Positions 9,493 through 19,552 of a stretch of DNA of 64,000 nt are shown one piece after another. The position numbers and the translations under genes are program-made. This DNA is from Macrothele yani (taxonomy: Eukaryota; Arthropoda; Arachnida; Araneae; Macrothelidae), in contig CM077011.1 in assembly GCA_039090855.1 (NCBI GenBank), positions 40,195,501 to 40,259,500 on the forward strand. Reading direction: 5' to 3'. Position 1 is the first letter of the stretch, and every line of letters starts with the position of its first letter. The notes under the pieces are model-generated. The model ran no database searches. It saw nothing but the letters and a program-made list of their open reading frames with translations, and was not told the DNA's origin.

Positions 9493-10767
9493 ATGGGTAA
9501 ACACAAAAAACAAAACTCCAAATTTAAGTCACCTGAGAAAATGATAGTTGACAATGACTCTCCTTCGTCTTCTCAACCTACCAAGTCTCATAACCTTAAA
9601 CGATCTTTAGACCTTGACCTGGACCAAGAATGTGGAACTTCTTCTTCGGCAGCTGTACCAGTCGCTCCGAAGCGTCGTCTCCCCTCGATTGCTGTGACTA
9701 CGCATGCTACACACTTACTTGTAGAATCCATCGATCCGAATGAGAGACTGTCCACCAGATCTCCCTTTTTCATTTCTAAAGCTTTGGACGCTGCAGTTGG
9801 CCCCTTGAAGTCTGTGAGGAAGCTTCGCTCTGGGGACCTGCTTGTCCAAACTTGCAGTGTTTCTCAGAGTAACACTTTTCTGCACCTCACTAGTCTTCAA
9901 GGCATTCCTGTAAAAGTGACACCTCACCCGTTTCTTAACACCTCTCGGGGTGTTATTTCGGAGTTTGATCTCTTGCCATGCAGTGAGGACGAATTGGTGA
10001 CTGAACTTGCAGATCAGGGTGTTATTGCTGCACGTCGTATGATGTTCCGGCGCGATGGTTCTTTGATTAAGTCAAAAAATGTCATCTTGACTTTTAACTC
10101 CCCGAAAGTTCCGACCGAAATCAAGGCTGGCTACTTGGTCTGTGGAGTTCGCCCGTACATTCCCAGTCCTCTGCGCTGTTTCAGGTGCCAGAGGTACGGG
10201 CATTCCCAACGTTTCTGTAAGAGTTCCGCTCGTTGTGCAAATTGTGGCTCCAGTGAACATGACGGGGATGGTTGCATTTCTGCGGCCTGCTGTGTTAACT
10301 GTGGTGAGGCCCATGGAGCTTACTCCCGCAACTGTATGAAATGGAAGGACGAGATGGCGATCCAGCGCCTCAAGACCCTGGAAGGCCTCTCGTACCCTGC
10401 TGCCAAGGCCAAGTTGGGTATACCCACCACCCGACAGCGTACTTTTGCCGCAGTAGTTCAGTCTCTGCCACAACCCGTGCAGCCCTTTGTTCCGCGCCCT
10501 GTAGCTCTCGCCGCCCTTGCCAAGCGATCTACAGCTGACCAAGCGACACAGGTGTTTTTTCCCGAGCTCGAGATTTTTCGAATACCTGATTCTGGGCCTT
10601 CTCTTTTGCAGCCGACCGTCTCTTCCAGTTTCCACCCGAAAGCCTGCACGTGCGGAAGACCCGGCCCTCAATCCGCAAAGGTGTGCAGTGTCCATCCAAC
10701 TGTCTCGGCCTCAGCGAGGTCCCCACCCTCAACCAACATTATAGAGGAACATAGGGGAGGAGAGTGA
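9493..10767 (+). CDS. Gag-like ORF1 protein with zinc knuckles
   Basis: 424 aa, intact. Residues 1-65 are Ser/Lys-rich and probably disordered. Residues about 70-225 form a conserved region containing KVTPHPFLNTSRGVI and YLVCGVRPYIPSPLRC, typical of ORF1 proteins of Jockey/I-superfamily LINEs in arthropods. Three zinc knuckles follow: C229-C232-H237-C242, C248-C251-H256-C261 and a variant C267-C270-H274-C281. The tail (about 320-424) is Pro/Ser-rich. Such proteins bind element RNA and form the retrotransposition particle. The family normally has a downstream ORF2; here it is absent. The last codons run into a ~53 bp tandem repeat. Exact clade is not resolved. Confidence 0.88.
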   Translation: MGKHKKQNSKFKSPEKMIVDNDSPSSSQPTKSHNLKRSLDLDLDQECGTSSSAAVPVAPKRRLPSIAVTTHATHLLVESIDPNERLSTRSPFFISKALDAAVGPLKSVRKLRSGDLLVQTCSVSQSNTFLHLTSLQGIPVKVTPHPFLNTSRGVISEFDLLPCSEDELVTELADQGVIAARRMMFRRDGSLIKSKNVILTFNSPKVPTEIKAGYLVCGVRPYIPSPLRCFRCQRYGHSQRFCKSSARCANCGSSEHDGDGCISAACCVNCGEAHGAYSRNCMKWKDEMAIQRLKTLEGLSYPAAKAKLGIPTTRQRTFAAVVQSLPQPVQPFVPRPVALAALAKRSTADQATQVFFPELEIFRIPDSGPSLLQPTVSSSFHPKACTCGRPGPQSAKVCSVHPTVSASARSPPSTNIIEEHRGGE

Positions 10768-10880
10768 CAGTTCGTCCCCAGCCTCAAACAACATTGCAGA
10801 GGAACATGGGGGGAGGAGAGTGACAGTTCGTCCCCGCCCTCTGCCAGCATTGCAGAGGAGTGTGGGGGGAGGAGAGTGAC
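10722..10880 (+). repeat. Three ~53 bp tandem units across the ORF1 stop
   Basis: Units containing GGGGAGGAGAGTGACAGTTC and GCAGAGGAACAT repeat three times, the first overlapping the end of ORF1. They are part of the 3' UTR of the ORF1-only element. Confidence 0.75.
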
Positions 10881-11171
10881 TCATCCTTTGTGTAGTTGTG
10901 TTTAAAAAAATATATAATTATAATAGTAAATTAATAAATTAATAAATTTTTATATAAACCTAATTAACTACCTTGTCTTCACAGCTTTCATCATACTCTT
11001 TTTCAACTTTTACCAAGCCTGTCTGCTCTTAATCATTTTCCACGCTTTTAAAAATCTGTGGCTGATAGTTCTTTGTCTGGCGCTCTTTGGCCAAACCTGG
11101 CCCTTGCGCCACTAAAATCCACTAACCAACCAACCTTCTGGGTTAGAGTAAATGTTATAATGAGCAGTGTA

Positions 11172-11400
11172 CACCATCAATCATTCAGAATCCACTGCTA
11201 CATGATGGTCTTTCCGAGTCTCTTCCAAAACTTTGCTTTGAGCAGTTTTCTTCCATTCCGCTTCGGAATGCTCTAGAATTTCTTCCACTCATAGCTTACA
11301 CGGTCTTCTTTCGGGTCTTCTCTTATCTCTTAGTATCCAGAGTTGTATTTCAGTTGCACAATGGCGGCCAATTCTTGCAATATGTCCTGTTTCAGTGAAT
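11172..11400 (-). pseudogene. RTE 3'-end fragment
   Basis: Degenerate match to the last ~75 codons of the full-length RTE at 1561-4515 (blocks equivalent to the ARRTDHRW, IPRDRKRPR and GRWVDEIRKYAG regions), same orientation. No open frame remains. It lies between the target duplication of the ORF1-only element and the mariner. Confidence 0.6.
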
Positions 11401-11432
11401 GCTAATATAAATATATCGTCAACCCGTATATA

Positions 11433-12755
11433 CAACGGCCGTTCCATAAAAATTGAGAGTAAAATCACACAAAATGAAGAAATATAGGTACAGCAAAATA
11501 TGTGTTATTCTTTCTCAAGGTATCTTGCCTCGGATGATATGCAACGGTCCCATCGTTCAGTCCACTTTTCAAAGCATGTGGCGAAGGCATTTTGTGAAAG
11601 CTGCTTTAGCGACCCTTGTACAGCTTGAATAACGTCAGCACCTGTGTTGAATATTGCACCAGGGAACTTTTCCTTCATTGTTGGAAACAACCAGAAATCG
11701 CACAGGGCGGGGTCAGGACTGTAGGCAGGCTGTGGCATGATTTCAATATTGCATTTCGTAAGAAACTGTTGAACACAAGCAGCCACATGTGGGCGGGCAT
11801 TATCATGGTGTAGGGTCCACTTGCCCACCAATTCCGGTAGCTTAATCGATATGTGTCGTCGCAGACGCTTCAAGACTGAAAGGAAATACTCAGCACTGAC
11901 AGTAATTTGTGGAGGAACGGCATGCTGGTAGACTACACCCTTATGATCAAAGAAAATTATCATCATCACCTTCCCAACTGATTTGGTTTGGTGGACCTTT
12001 TTCGGAGAAGGCGAGCCTGTGTGTTTCCAGACACTCGCTGTGCGCTTCGTGAGGGGGTCGAAATAGTGGACCCATGTTTCATCGACAGTTATTACTGAGT
12101 TTAGAAAGTTTAGATCCTTCGCAATCATTTGTTCCCCACATAATACACCTGAACTCCGGGTAACAATTGTTCTCTCGTCAGGTGATGAGATACCCATCTG
12201 GAGCACACCAAATACAGCAGTAATTTGTCGCGTAGAATGCGGAATGCAGAAGTTTTTAAAGTATTAGTTCACGCTGCTATGTCTTCACGGGCCATTCGTC
12301 GATCGTCTTGCAGAATTGTCCAGTTATTGTTAACAATACGCTTCGTAACAACACTTTCAGGTCGACCAGGCCTAGGAGCGAGTTCTGCCGAGAAACGCCC
12401 TTTTTTTAAAATCATGGTGCCATCTGAAAATCGATGACTCACCCAAACATTTTTGTAAGCTTTTTTCATTAAATTGACTGTTTCTGGAGTCGTTTTACCC
12501 AAACGATAGCAAACTTTTATCGCACAACGCATTTTACTTCTTAACTCTGAATCACTCAGCTCAATAGTTGTATGGTGAAATACTGACGTACTTTAAATAC
12601 CTGCGCAATAACATAGCCAGAATCGTCTGCTACGGCCAGTAATTGTAGCCGTAGATACTTCATTAGTTCAGTTAGTCGTCTGCGTGGTAATTTTCGCCCT
12701 TTGCACTGTTGCCAACTCAAAGAAAATACTCTCAGTTTTTATGGAACGGCTTTCT
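11433..12755 (-). mobile_element. mariner element, near full length
   Basis: TA dinucleotides at 11431-11432 and 12756-12757 bracket 1323 bp, the usual mariner length. The ends form inverted repeats of about 28 bp sharing GCCGTTCCATAAAAA and GAGAGTA. It contains one transposase gene on the minus strand, broken by a stop and a frameshift. Confidence 0.9.
11505..12532 (-). pseudogene. mariner transposase (DD34D type), disrupted
   Basis: The N-terminal part (12532-12269) carries the first helix-turn-helix region with RLGKTTPETVNLMKKAYKN. Its frame meets a stop right after REDIAA, continues past it as LLLYLVCSRWVSHHLTREQ, then shifts into the frame of the C-terminal part (12206-11505). The C-terminal part has all three acidic motifs: VDETWVHYFDP, HHDNARPHV and YSPDPALCDFWLF, the D,D,D signature of mariner. 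Two lesions make this copy non-functional. Confidence 0.9.
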
Positions 12756-12901
12756 TAGATATATATTATTGGCTTAGTGGGGGAAAAGCCCCAGTCTCGT
12801 TAGAAGTACTTTTCACAGTTTTCAAAAGAGTGGTAATAAAATTGCCTCATTTTTTCTTACTTTACGTATTCTGTAGAAAGAATATAGAGAATGTGCAAAT
12901 A

Positions 12902-14335
12902 CACTGACGGAAAAAAATCCCAACACCACGAAAAAATAGTTGTAGAGGAATGAAATGGCGGCAATACATTTTTATAGGTAACATATTTAATCGATTAAGG
13001 TTTCAAGATCACTGCTTATTGTAAGCGCGAGAAGAGCCATTTTAAATGTGAAATGCTGGTACATTAATAACCGGTGTAACCGCCAGAATGTTGAATGCAA
13101 GCACGCAAACGTTCATGCATTGTGCCGTACAGGTGCTGGATGTCAGTCATGTCAGTTTGTGGGATGGAGTTCCATGCCTGTTGCACTTGGTCGGTCAATA
13201 CAGGAACGGTTGATGCTGATTGGGGGTGCCGCTGGAGTTGTCGTCCAATGATGTCCCATACGTGCTCGATTGGCGAAAGATCTGCTGATCTAGCAGGCCA
13301 CGGTAACATGTCGACACTCTGTAGAGCATGTTGGGTTACAACAGCGGTATGCGGACGAGCGTTATCCTGTTGGAAAACACCCCCTGGAATGCTGTTAATG
13401 AATGGCAGCACAACAGGTTGAATCACCAGACCGACGTACAACTGTGCCGTCAGGGTGCGTGGGATAACCACGAGAGTGCTACTGCTGTCATAGGAAATTG
13501 CTCCCCAGACCATAACTCCAGGTGTAGGTCTAGTGTGTCTCGTCCGCAGACAGGTTGGTTGCAGGCGCTCACCTGGCCTCCTTTTAACCAACACACGGCC
13601 ATCACTGGCACCCAGGCAGAACCGGCTTTCATCAGAAAACACAACAGATCTCCACTCCGTCCTCCAATGAGCTCTAGCTTGACACCACTGACGTCGCAAA
13701 CGGCAGTGGTTTGGAGTAAGTGGAATGCACGTTACAGGGCGTCTGGCTTGGAGCTGTCCTTCAACTAACCGATTTGTAACAGTTCGTTGTGTCACTGTGG
13801 TTGCAACTGCAGCTCGAATTGCTGCCGCAGACGCGGTACGATGCGCGACTGCCATACGCCGTACACGGCGGTCTTCCCTCTCAGTAGTGCCACGTGGCCG
13901 GCTGGAACCCGGTCTTCTTGAGGCAGTACCTTCCCTTGACCACCGCTGCCAACAATCATGCACAGTGGCTACATTCCTGCCAAGTCGTTCTGCAATATTG
14001 CGGAAAGAAAATCCACCTCCTCGTAGCCCTATTACACGATCTCGTTCAAACTCCGTGAGCTGTTGATAATGGCTTCTTCGTCTTCTTAAAGGCATTCTTG
14101 ACTAACATCAACACCCTACGTCGAATATCAACGATAACTAACGCTCACGAACGTTACAGCGCGTATTTACAGCAATCCTGCTTTGCATGTTCCGAGGGGC
14201 GCTACTAGCGCCACACGTATGCGCCGAGCGCGAAATTTGCATAGACGTCATCTTACAGATGTACCCTCACCGCCTACCAACTGTCGTTAATCTAACACAA
14301 CCCCTTCTTGGTGTTGTGATTTTTTTCCGTCAGTG
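12902..14335 (-). mobile_element. Tc1 element, copy A (complete)
   Basis: 1434 bp between TA target sites at 12900-12901 and 14336-14337. Terminal inverted repeats begin CACTGACGGAAAAAAATC and are shared with copies B (17620), C (33271) and D (56441). It contains an uninterrupted transposase gene, the only intact one of the four copies. Confidence 0.95.
13064..14095 (-). CDS. Tc1-family transposase, intact
   Basis: 343 aa, the expected size for Tc1 transposases. The N terminus (about 10-60) is a helix-turn-helix with FSFRNIAERLGRNVATVHDC; an Arg-rich linker and second DNA-binding region follow to about 130. The catalytic triad is D155 (VVFSDESRF), D244 (FQQDNARPH) and E277 (ADLSPIEHVW). 32 residues separate D244 from E277, two fewer than the 34 of classic Tc1. 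The protein ends GGYTGY, the usual Tc1 tail. It would cut and paste elements carrying the CACTGACGG terminal repeats into TA sites, and could mobilise defective copies B, C and D in trans if expressed. Confidence 0.95.
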   Translation of the reverse strand: MPLRRRRSHYQQLTEFERDRVIGLRGGGFSFRNIAERLGRNVATVHDCWQRWSREGTASRRPGSSRPRGTTEREDRRVRRMAVAHRTASAAAIRAAVATTVTQRTVTNRLVEGQLQARRPVTCIPLTPNHCRLRRQWCQARAHWRTEWRSVVFSDESRFCLGASDGRVLVKRRPGERLQPTCLRTRHTRPTPGVMVWGAISYDSSSTLVVIPRTLTAQLYVGLVIQPVVLPFINSIPGGVFQQDNARPHTAVVTQHALQSVDMLPWPARSADLSPIEHVWDIIGRQLQRHPQSASTVPVLTDQVQQAWNSIPQTDMTDIQHLYGTMHERLRACIQHSGGYTGY

Positions 14336-14379
14336 TATGTTACATATCAACAAAACGCAGGTCCAGGTTTTCTGCTACT

Positions 14380-14960
14380 TCATGTTCGATTGGCCCCGGC
14401 TGCAGTCTTGCATGCTTTGGCGTAAGGATTGTCAGGCAGAATATCTTCCAGGGCTGTCAATATTGACCGCTTTAATTCTTTATTTTCATTATGATCAATA
14501 CGTATATCAGTAGCTGCCGAGGAATCTATAAAACACAACAAGCCGTATTTCACCATTATGTGTATTAAGAAATCCGAGATGCACCAGTGAATCTGTCCCT
14601 GAATTTTAAAGCAGTACGGGCCATTGCTTGCAATCTCCTTTTTGTGTTCGAGAGGCAAGGAATGACATCGAACTAATGTATTTGCTGATGTGTTGGACAA
14701 AATTAGGACTGTTCAGAAGTAAGTCTTTCTGTCCCGTATTTATTTGCACCCAAGTTGTGCTCATGTATGGCAGTTTCGTGCAATAAAGCTTTTCGGAAAA
14801 ATAGGTTGCCGCGCGTATTGCAGTGATAACACTCGTTGCGTGTGCTCTCAAAATTTCTTTGCTCACGTACATTGCGAAAAACACGTCCTAGCTGCCGGGC
14901 AGCAGAGTTGGACAATGACCAATCAGCTCCTTGCTCCCTTCTCGAGCCGTTACCCAAGAT
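14380..14960 (-). pseudogene. Helitron-like Rep/helicase N-terminal fragment
   Basis: Overlapping minus-strand frames give FVQHISKYISSMSFLASRTQ, then NGPYCFKIQGQIHWCISDF, then LLCFIDSSAATDIRIDHNEN and LPDNPYAKACK. This order resembles the region upstream of the Rep domain in Helitron proteins (FKIQGQIYHRIG followed by a tail ending NPYAK). Frames are broken and no Rep HUH motif or helicase motif is present. Assignment is from family memory, hence moderate confidence. Confidence 0.5.
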
Positions 14961-15234
14961 CGTCTGCCGGCGTTGCGATGAGAGATGAAGTGAGAGTACT
15001 TGACGTACGAAGCTATACTTAGTGTACGAAGCATACTGAGTAATTTTAATCAGCGATCAGCAGTCAGCTGATTAAATTTAGAGGAAAACTTCTGTTTCTT
15101 TCACGATTCTTGGGATCATGATCATTATGATGAGCCATCTCCTAAGGTCGTACGATGTTTGTTTGCCCTCCAATTTTGTGCAACACTATGGAATTATATA
15201 TAACATAGATAGATAGATTAGTCACCTCCAGGAT

Positions 15235-15715
15235 ACTACGACATGCTTACGAATTTCATCTCCCACAGAGTCTTCTTCTGGGTCTTTTATTGTCCCTTGA
15301 AATGTAGTTTAGAAGTTCAGTTGTTCAACGGTGGCCAGTTTTTGTAGCAATATATCCAACCAGTCGCTTTTTCAGGGTTTTTTGCCTTACTCATGATGCC
15401 ATGAACTCTTGTTATTTTCCTGATCCATGAGTTCGTCTTCCTATTTTTCCTGATTATCCCACTCATGTACCTATCCATGCTTCTTTCAGTGGATAAATAA
15501 GTGACTCTGACCCATGAATAAGAACAGGAAGGATGCATTGATAAACGCTTTTCTCTTAAGACATAATGGTAAGTTGCTCCTGGTAACTGTAAAACTGTGC
15601 TATCTTTTCGAAAAGCTCTCAATCGAAGATTCATATGTCTATTCATTCCTTCTTCGATGTGTTCTTAGCACCCACCGTTTTCATGTCACACTTACCTTCT
15701 TTTGCTAGGTTCCTT
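15235..15715 (-). pseudogene. Internally deleted RTE copy
   Basis: The part at 15243-15658 matches the 3' third of the RTE ORF (equivalents of RAFGRNS, KRKVFDQCILPV and WIRKMTRVEDIM) with frameshifts. At about 15660 it jumps directly to sequence matching the 5' part of the same element (near 4413-4470, around TTCTTAGCACCC). About 2.3 kb of the middle is missing, so this is an internal deletion, not simple 5' truncation. Confidence 0.65.
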
Positions 15716-15719
15716 TTAA

Positions 15720-17140
15720 AGGATGGGCCCACATAAGTAAGTACGCGTACGCATAAGTGCAAAAAGGAAGCTCGTCACAGCTGGTAGGGAACTTAGTGGA
15801 ACGCCTACGTAAACTTGCAAGATAACTACGCCAGTAACTATGTGATCTCTCGTTGACGTACCTTTCACCACTGGAACTGGCAATACAGTTGCTCTTCTTA
15901 CCACACGCGCTAAAAGACCGAAGCGTTTCGCTGTTATAGAAGATGAGCCTGCTAAATGCGAGGCGCTCTATTTTGAAAGGTTTGAAACTTCATCCCGAGA
16001 TATTCAATGCAATCCTGTTTTTCTTAATTAATTGCGACTGTTATGCGAGGCACACAGAACTGGAGTGGCAGAACTACTGACGAAGATGGAGAAAAACTCT
16101 CGTCTGCATATGCCGCTGGAGAGATGTCATCATTTAGTTTTTAAATTACCCACCGCAAACTTCATTATTTTATAGGTTATGATTTCTCAAACAACGTACT
16201 TAACCTATCCATTTTTTCATCGACGAACCCAGATTCTACTGTGTTTTTCATTGACGAGTCCAGGTTGCGTTCTGGCTGTTTACTGACAGGCCAAGCTTTA
16301 AATTATAATTTGCGTCGTTAACTAAGTACAAACTTTATCTTAAAAGTCACGATAGGTATAAGACAGTCCTTCTAACGATTATTAAGAAACCACTCACTGT
16401 GTAAGTTCCAGAGCGCCTACACCAGGAGTATTGTTGTGGTGTGACATCATGAATGGAAGGTAGACTACATTCGTTCACTTTTCTAGTTTTCTAGTTAGTT
16501 TGGAAGCATCCAGCTGATCAATCTCATTGTTCCACCTGTCATTGAACCATTGATTCGAACTGTACTTGGCAGAATACTGCAGAACGTCAGTGCCAAACTA
16601 CTAACTATTCGTACGACCCATAATAGTCTTTTTCACCCAGGCATTCTTCCATAGAACACACGTTTACCGGTCCTGTCTTCCATCATGCACATGTAGGATA
16701 GCATGGGCCACGAACTCAGGAGGTGACCTTCGGCATCGGATCTACAGCTGCTGCGCTACCTACTTGATGGCGCAGAAATGGTCCTGCAAAACGACTAACA
16801 GTCTTACCGAAAGGTTGCTTCGATGTTAGGAAGTATGCGTTGCTTACCAAGATAAACGCACTGCTTAAGAAACAGAGGTAAATAGCTGTATTTTGTACAT
16901 TTCTACCTCTTTACATTTCCTAGGAGAATTGGGTATGCTGCAAAAGCCTATTCATAGCTTTAAGTAAGCCTGTTGTTTTCCGGTGTTACACAATTGTTGT
17001 ATTGGGTCATTGATGGTAATGTTTCACTCATCCTGGTACATCCATGTACGTATGTATAATTTTAGATCAATATCACTTTTTATACTTCAGTAAATTGCAC
17101 GAAATTACTTTGTATGCGATTTCTGCAACTTGTGTTCAAC
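15720..17140. other. No recognisable gene or element
   Basis: Only short, unconvincing ORFs; no tandem array, terminal repeat or tRNA-like signal recognised. Confidence 0.5.
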
Positions 17141-17144
17141 TGCA

Positions 17145-18860
17145 GTGACGTATCTTGGGTCCGGGACCTGGACCTCACCCGTCCTGCAAACTTCCCGCAG
17201 TACTGTTTTTTTTAAATACGAAGTTTAATTTTTAATTCTTATGTAATAGAAGTAACTTTTTTCTAATTTTTAAGTACATGACATTGCTAACATGATATCA
17301 AATAATTATGAGAATTAGGATTTGAACACTTATTTGTACATGAACTCCATTCTTCTTTTGAATACTTTATTTGTACGTGAACTCCAGTCTTCTTTCCATT
17401 TCTGTGAACTTGAGTGCTATACGTTTTCATAAAATGTTTTTTCCGAGTACTATTTCATATTTAAAAAAACGTTTCTCTCTATTGACTAAACAGCCAAGTT
17501 TTTCGAATGTGCATGTCCTTGTGTGGCTCTAAGATACATCTTGATTCTTTTTAATGCAGAAAAACTTCTTTCGGCAGTTGCAATTGTTGATGGAATGTTT
17601 AATATGAGGTCTGCTAATACACTGACGGAAAAAAAATCCCAACACCACAACAAAATAGTTGGAAAACACCCCCTGGAATGCTGTTCATTAATGGCAGCAC
17701 AACAGGTTGAATCACCAGACCGACGTACAACTGTGCCGTCAGGGTGCGTGGGATAACCACGAGAGTGCTCCTGCTGTCATAGGAAATTGCTCCCCAGACC
17801 ATAACTCCAGGTGTAGGTCCAGTGTGTCTCGGCCGCAGACAGGTTGGTTGCAGGCGCTCACCTGGCCTCCTTCTAACCAACACACGGCCATCACTGGCAA
17901 CCAGGCAGAACCGGCTTTCATCAAAAAACACAACAAATCTCAACTCCGTCCTCCAATGAGCTCTAGCTTGACACCACTGACGTCGCAAACGGCAGTGGTT
18001 TGGAGTAAGTGGAATGCACGTTACAGGGCGTCTGGCTCGGAGCTGTCCTTCAACTAACCGATTTGTAACAGTTCGTTGCGTCACTGTGGTGGCAACTGCA
18101 GCTCGAATTGCTGCCGCAGACGCGGTACGATGCGCCACGGCCATACGCCGTACACAAATAACTCTCAGTAGTGCCACGTGGCCGGCCGGAACCCGGTCTT
18201 CTTGAGGCAGTACCTTCCCTTGACCACCGCTGCCAACAATCATGCACAGTGGCTATATTCCTGCCAAGTCGTTCTGCAATATTGCGGAAAGAAAATTCAC
18301 CTTCTCGTAGCCCTATTACACGACCTCGTTCAAACTCCGTGAGCTGTTGATAATGGCTTCTTCGTCTTCTTAAAGGCATTCTTGACTAACATCAACACCC
18401 TACGTCGAATGTCAACGATAACTAATTCTCACGAACGGTACAGCGCGTATTTACAGCAAACCTGCTTTGCATGTTCCGAGGGGAGCTACTAGCGCCACAC
18501 GTATGCGCCGAGCGCGAGATTTGTATAGACGTTATCTTACAGATGTACTCTCACCGCCTACCAACTGTCGTTTATCTAACACAACCCCTTCTTGGTGTTG
18601 GGATTTTTTTCCGTCAGTGTATGTACACCCCACTAAACACTATGTCCAATTTATTCAACTTTATATACCACATAATGTCTCTTACTGATTTGTTTTTGTA
18701 TTCATCAAGGGAATAAAACACCTTTAGTTCAATTTTTTGTCCAGCTGTATCAAAATTTGCAGCATAGAGTACTGTAAGTTGTGACAGTAGATGTTCAGGG
18801 AAGCTTTCAGAAAATTTATCAAAACAGTTTGAATCCAACAAAGCCACTAATTTAAAATAT
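17145..18860 (-). pseudogene. hAT transposase 3' half, interrupted by Tc1 copy B
   Basis: Before the interruption the minus strand reads CFDKFSESFPEHLLSQLTVL, SLDEYKNKSVRDIMWYIKLN and KLDIVFSGVY (18847 downward). After it come AERSFSALKRIKMYLRATQG and SIERN (near 17600-17480). This is the C-terminal dimerisation region of hAT transposases related to ZMYM1-like proteins. A 3' UTR follows and the element ends near 17145 with CAGTGACGTATCTT, a hAT-like terminus. The same 3' segment occurs as a second copy at 40335-40814. The 5' two-thirds is absent. Tc1 copy B sits inside at 17620-18619. Confidence 0.75.
17620..18619 (-). mobile_element. Tc1 element, copy B (internally deleted)
   Basis: TA at 17618-17619 and 18620-18621 bracket 1000 bp with the same terminal repeats as copy A. 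About 434 bp corresponding to the C-terminal ~150 transposase residues (including second Asp and Glu) is deleted. The junction TAGTTGGAAAAC shares GTTG with both breakpoints of copy A (TAGTTGTAGAGG and CTGTTGGAAAAC), pointing to a microhomology deletion. A frameshift around 18150 also splits the remaining N-terminal frames. Confidence 0.93.
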
Positions 18861-19426
18861 AATATCTCTAATTTTAATTCACTGACATTTTACAAAAACT
18901 GAAACAACTCTCGCGAATCATCGACATATTTTAATACTCTTATTGGCGGGAGTATGCGAGTGACTCAGATACTCTAAGTCTTCCCTTTTCTGAGCGAACC
19001 GTTGCCCAAAGCAATGGCCCATTCCCCTCTACCAGCTGTTTCATGTTGTCATGGAAACGCTAGCAGGCGATCGTATGGAAGGTTTTTGAATCAGAACTGA
19101 GGAGATTCTGGAAGAGCTGCTTACGTTATGTCGTTGGTTTTCGCTCACCAGAATAAGTCAAAGAAGCGAATCCGCAAGCGTTTTTTTCGCAGCGAAAGCA
19201 TCGACATATTTTAATACCGTTGATAATTAACTTTTATTTGTGCATATTTAATTAACTTTTATTTCTGCATTCTCTGTTCTTCGCAGCTAGCTTAGCTAGC
19301 CTCGAATATACGCCACTGTTCAACTGTCATTACTGCAAATTTCAACGAAGAACTTTGTGGCAAAAAAAAGTTTCCATTATAAATTTGCTTTAAATGCTTT
19401 TTTAGGAATAGTTATTAAAGAACATT

Positions 19427-19524
19427 TCCCTCAGGCCTTAATCGTTTCCTTTAAGTCACTGACATGCACTGTCTGCATGTCAGGCCTTAATCGTTTCCTT
19501 TAAGTCACTGACATGCACTGTCTA
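19427..19524. repeat. 49 bp tandem duplication
   Basis: Two near-identical units beginning CAGGCCTTAATCGTTTCC and ending with a small inverted pair GACATGCA/TGCATGTC. Confidence 0.8.
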
Positions 19525-19552
19525 TAAATCTGCTTGCACAGCAGATTTATAG
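19522..19552. repeat. Perfect 13 bp inverted repeat
   Basis: Arms CTATAAATCTGCT (19522-19534) and AGCAGATTTATAG (19540-19552) are perfectly complementary around a 5-base loop TGCAC. Confidence 0.85.

Larger units (their letters stand above)
8608..11133 (+). mobile_element. ORF1-only LINE-derived retroposon (HAL1-like)
   Basis: The 12 bp word CCTTCTGGGTTA occurs at 8596-8607 and 11134-11145, bracketing 2526 bp. Inside are a GC-rich leader of about 885 bp with an internal ~124 bp-offset repeat (starts near 8642 and 8766), one complete ORF1 (9493-10767), a 3' UTR and a terminal (CCAA)n tail. No endonuclease or reverse transcriptase ORF exists between the duplications. The leader, simple-repeat tail and TSD are LINE features; absence of ORF2 within an intact TSD means it moved without ORF2, presumably using enzymes supplied in trans, as reported for mammalian HAL1. 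The autonomous partner is not in this window. Confidence 0.85.

Noticed and set aside
10072..10695. 207-codon minus-strand ORF
   Set aside because: Antisense shadow of the zinc-knuckle ORF1.
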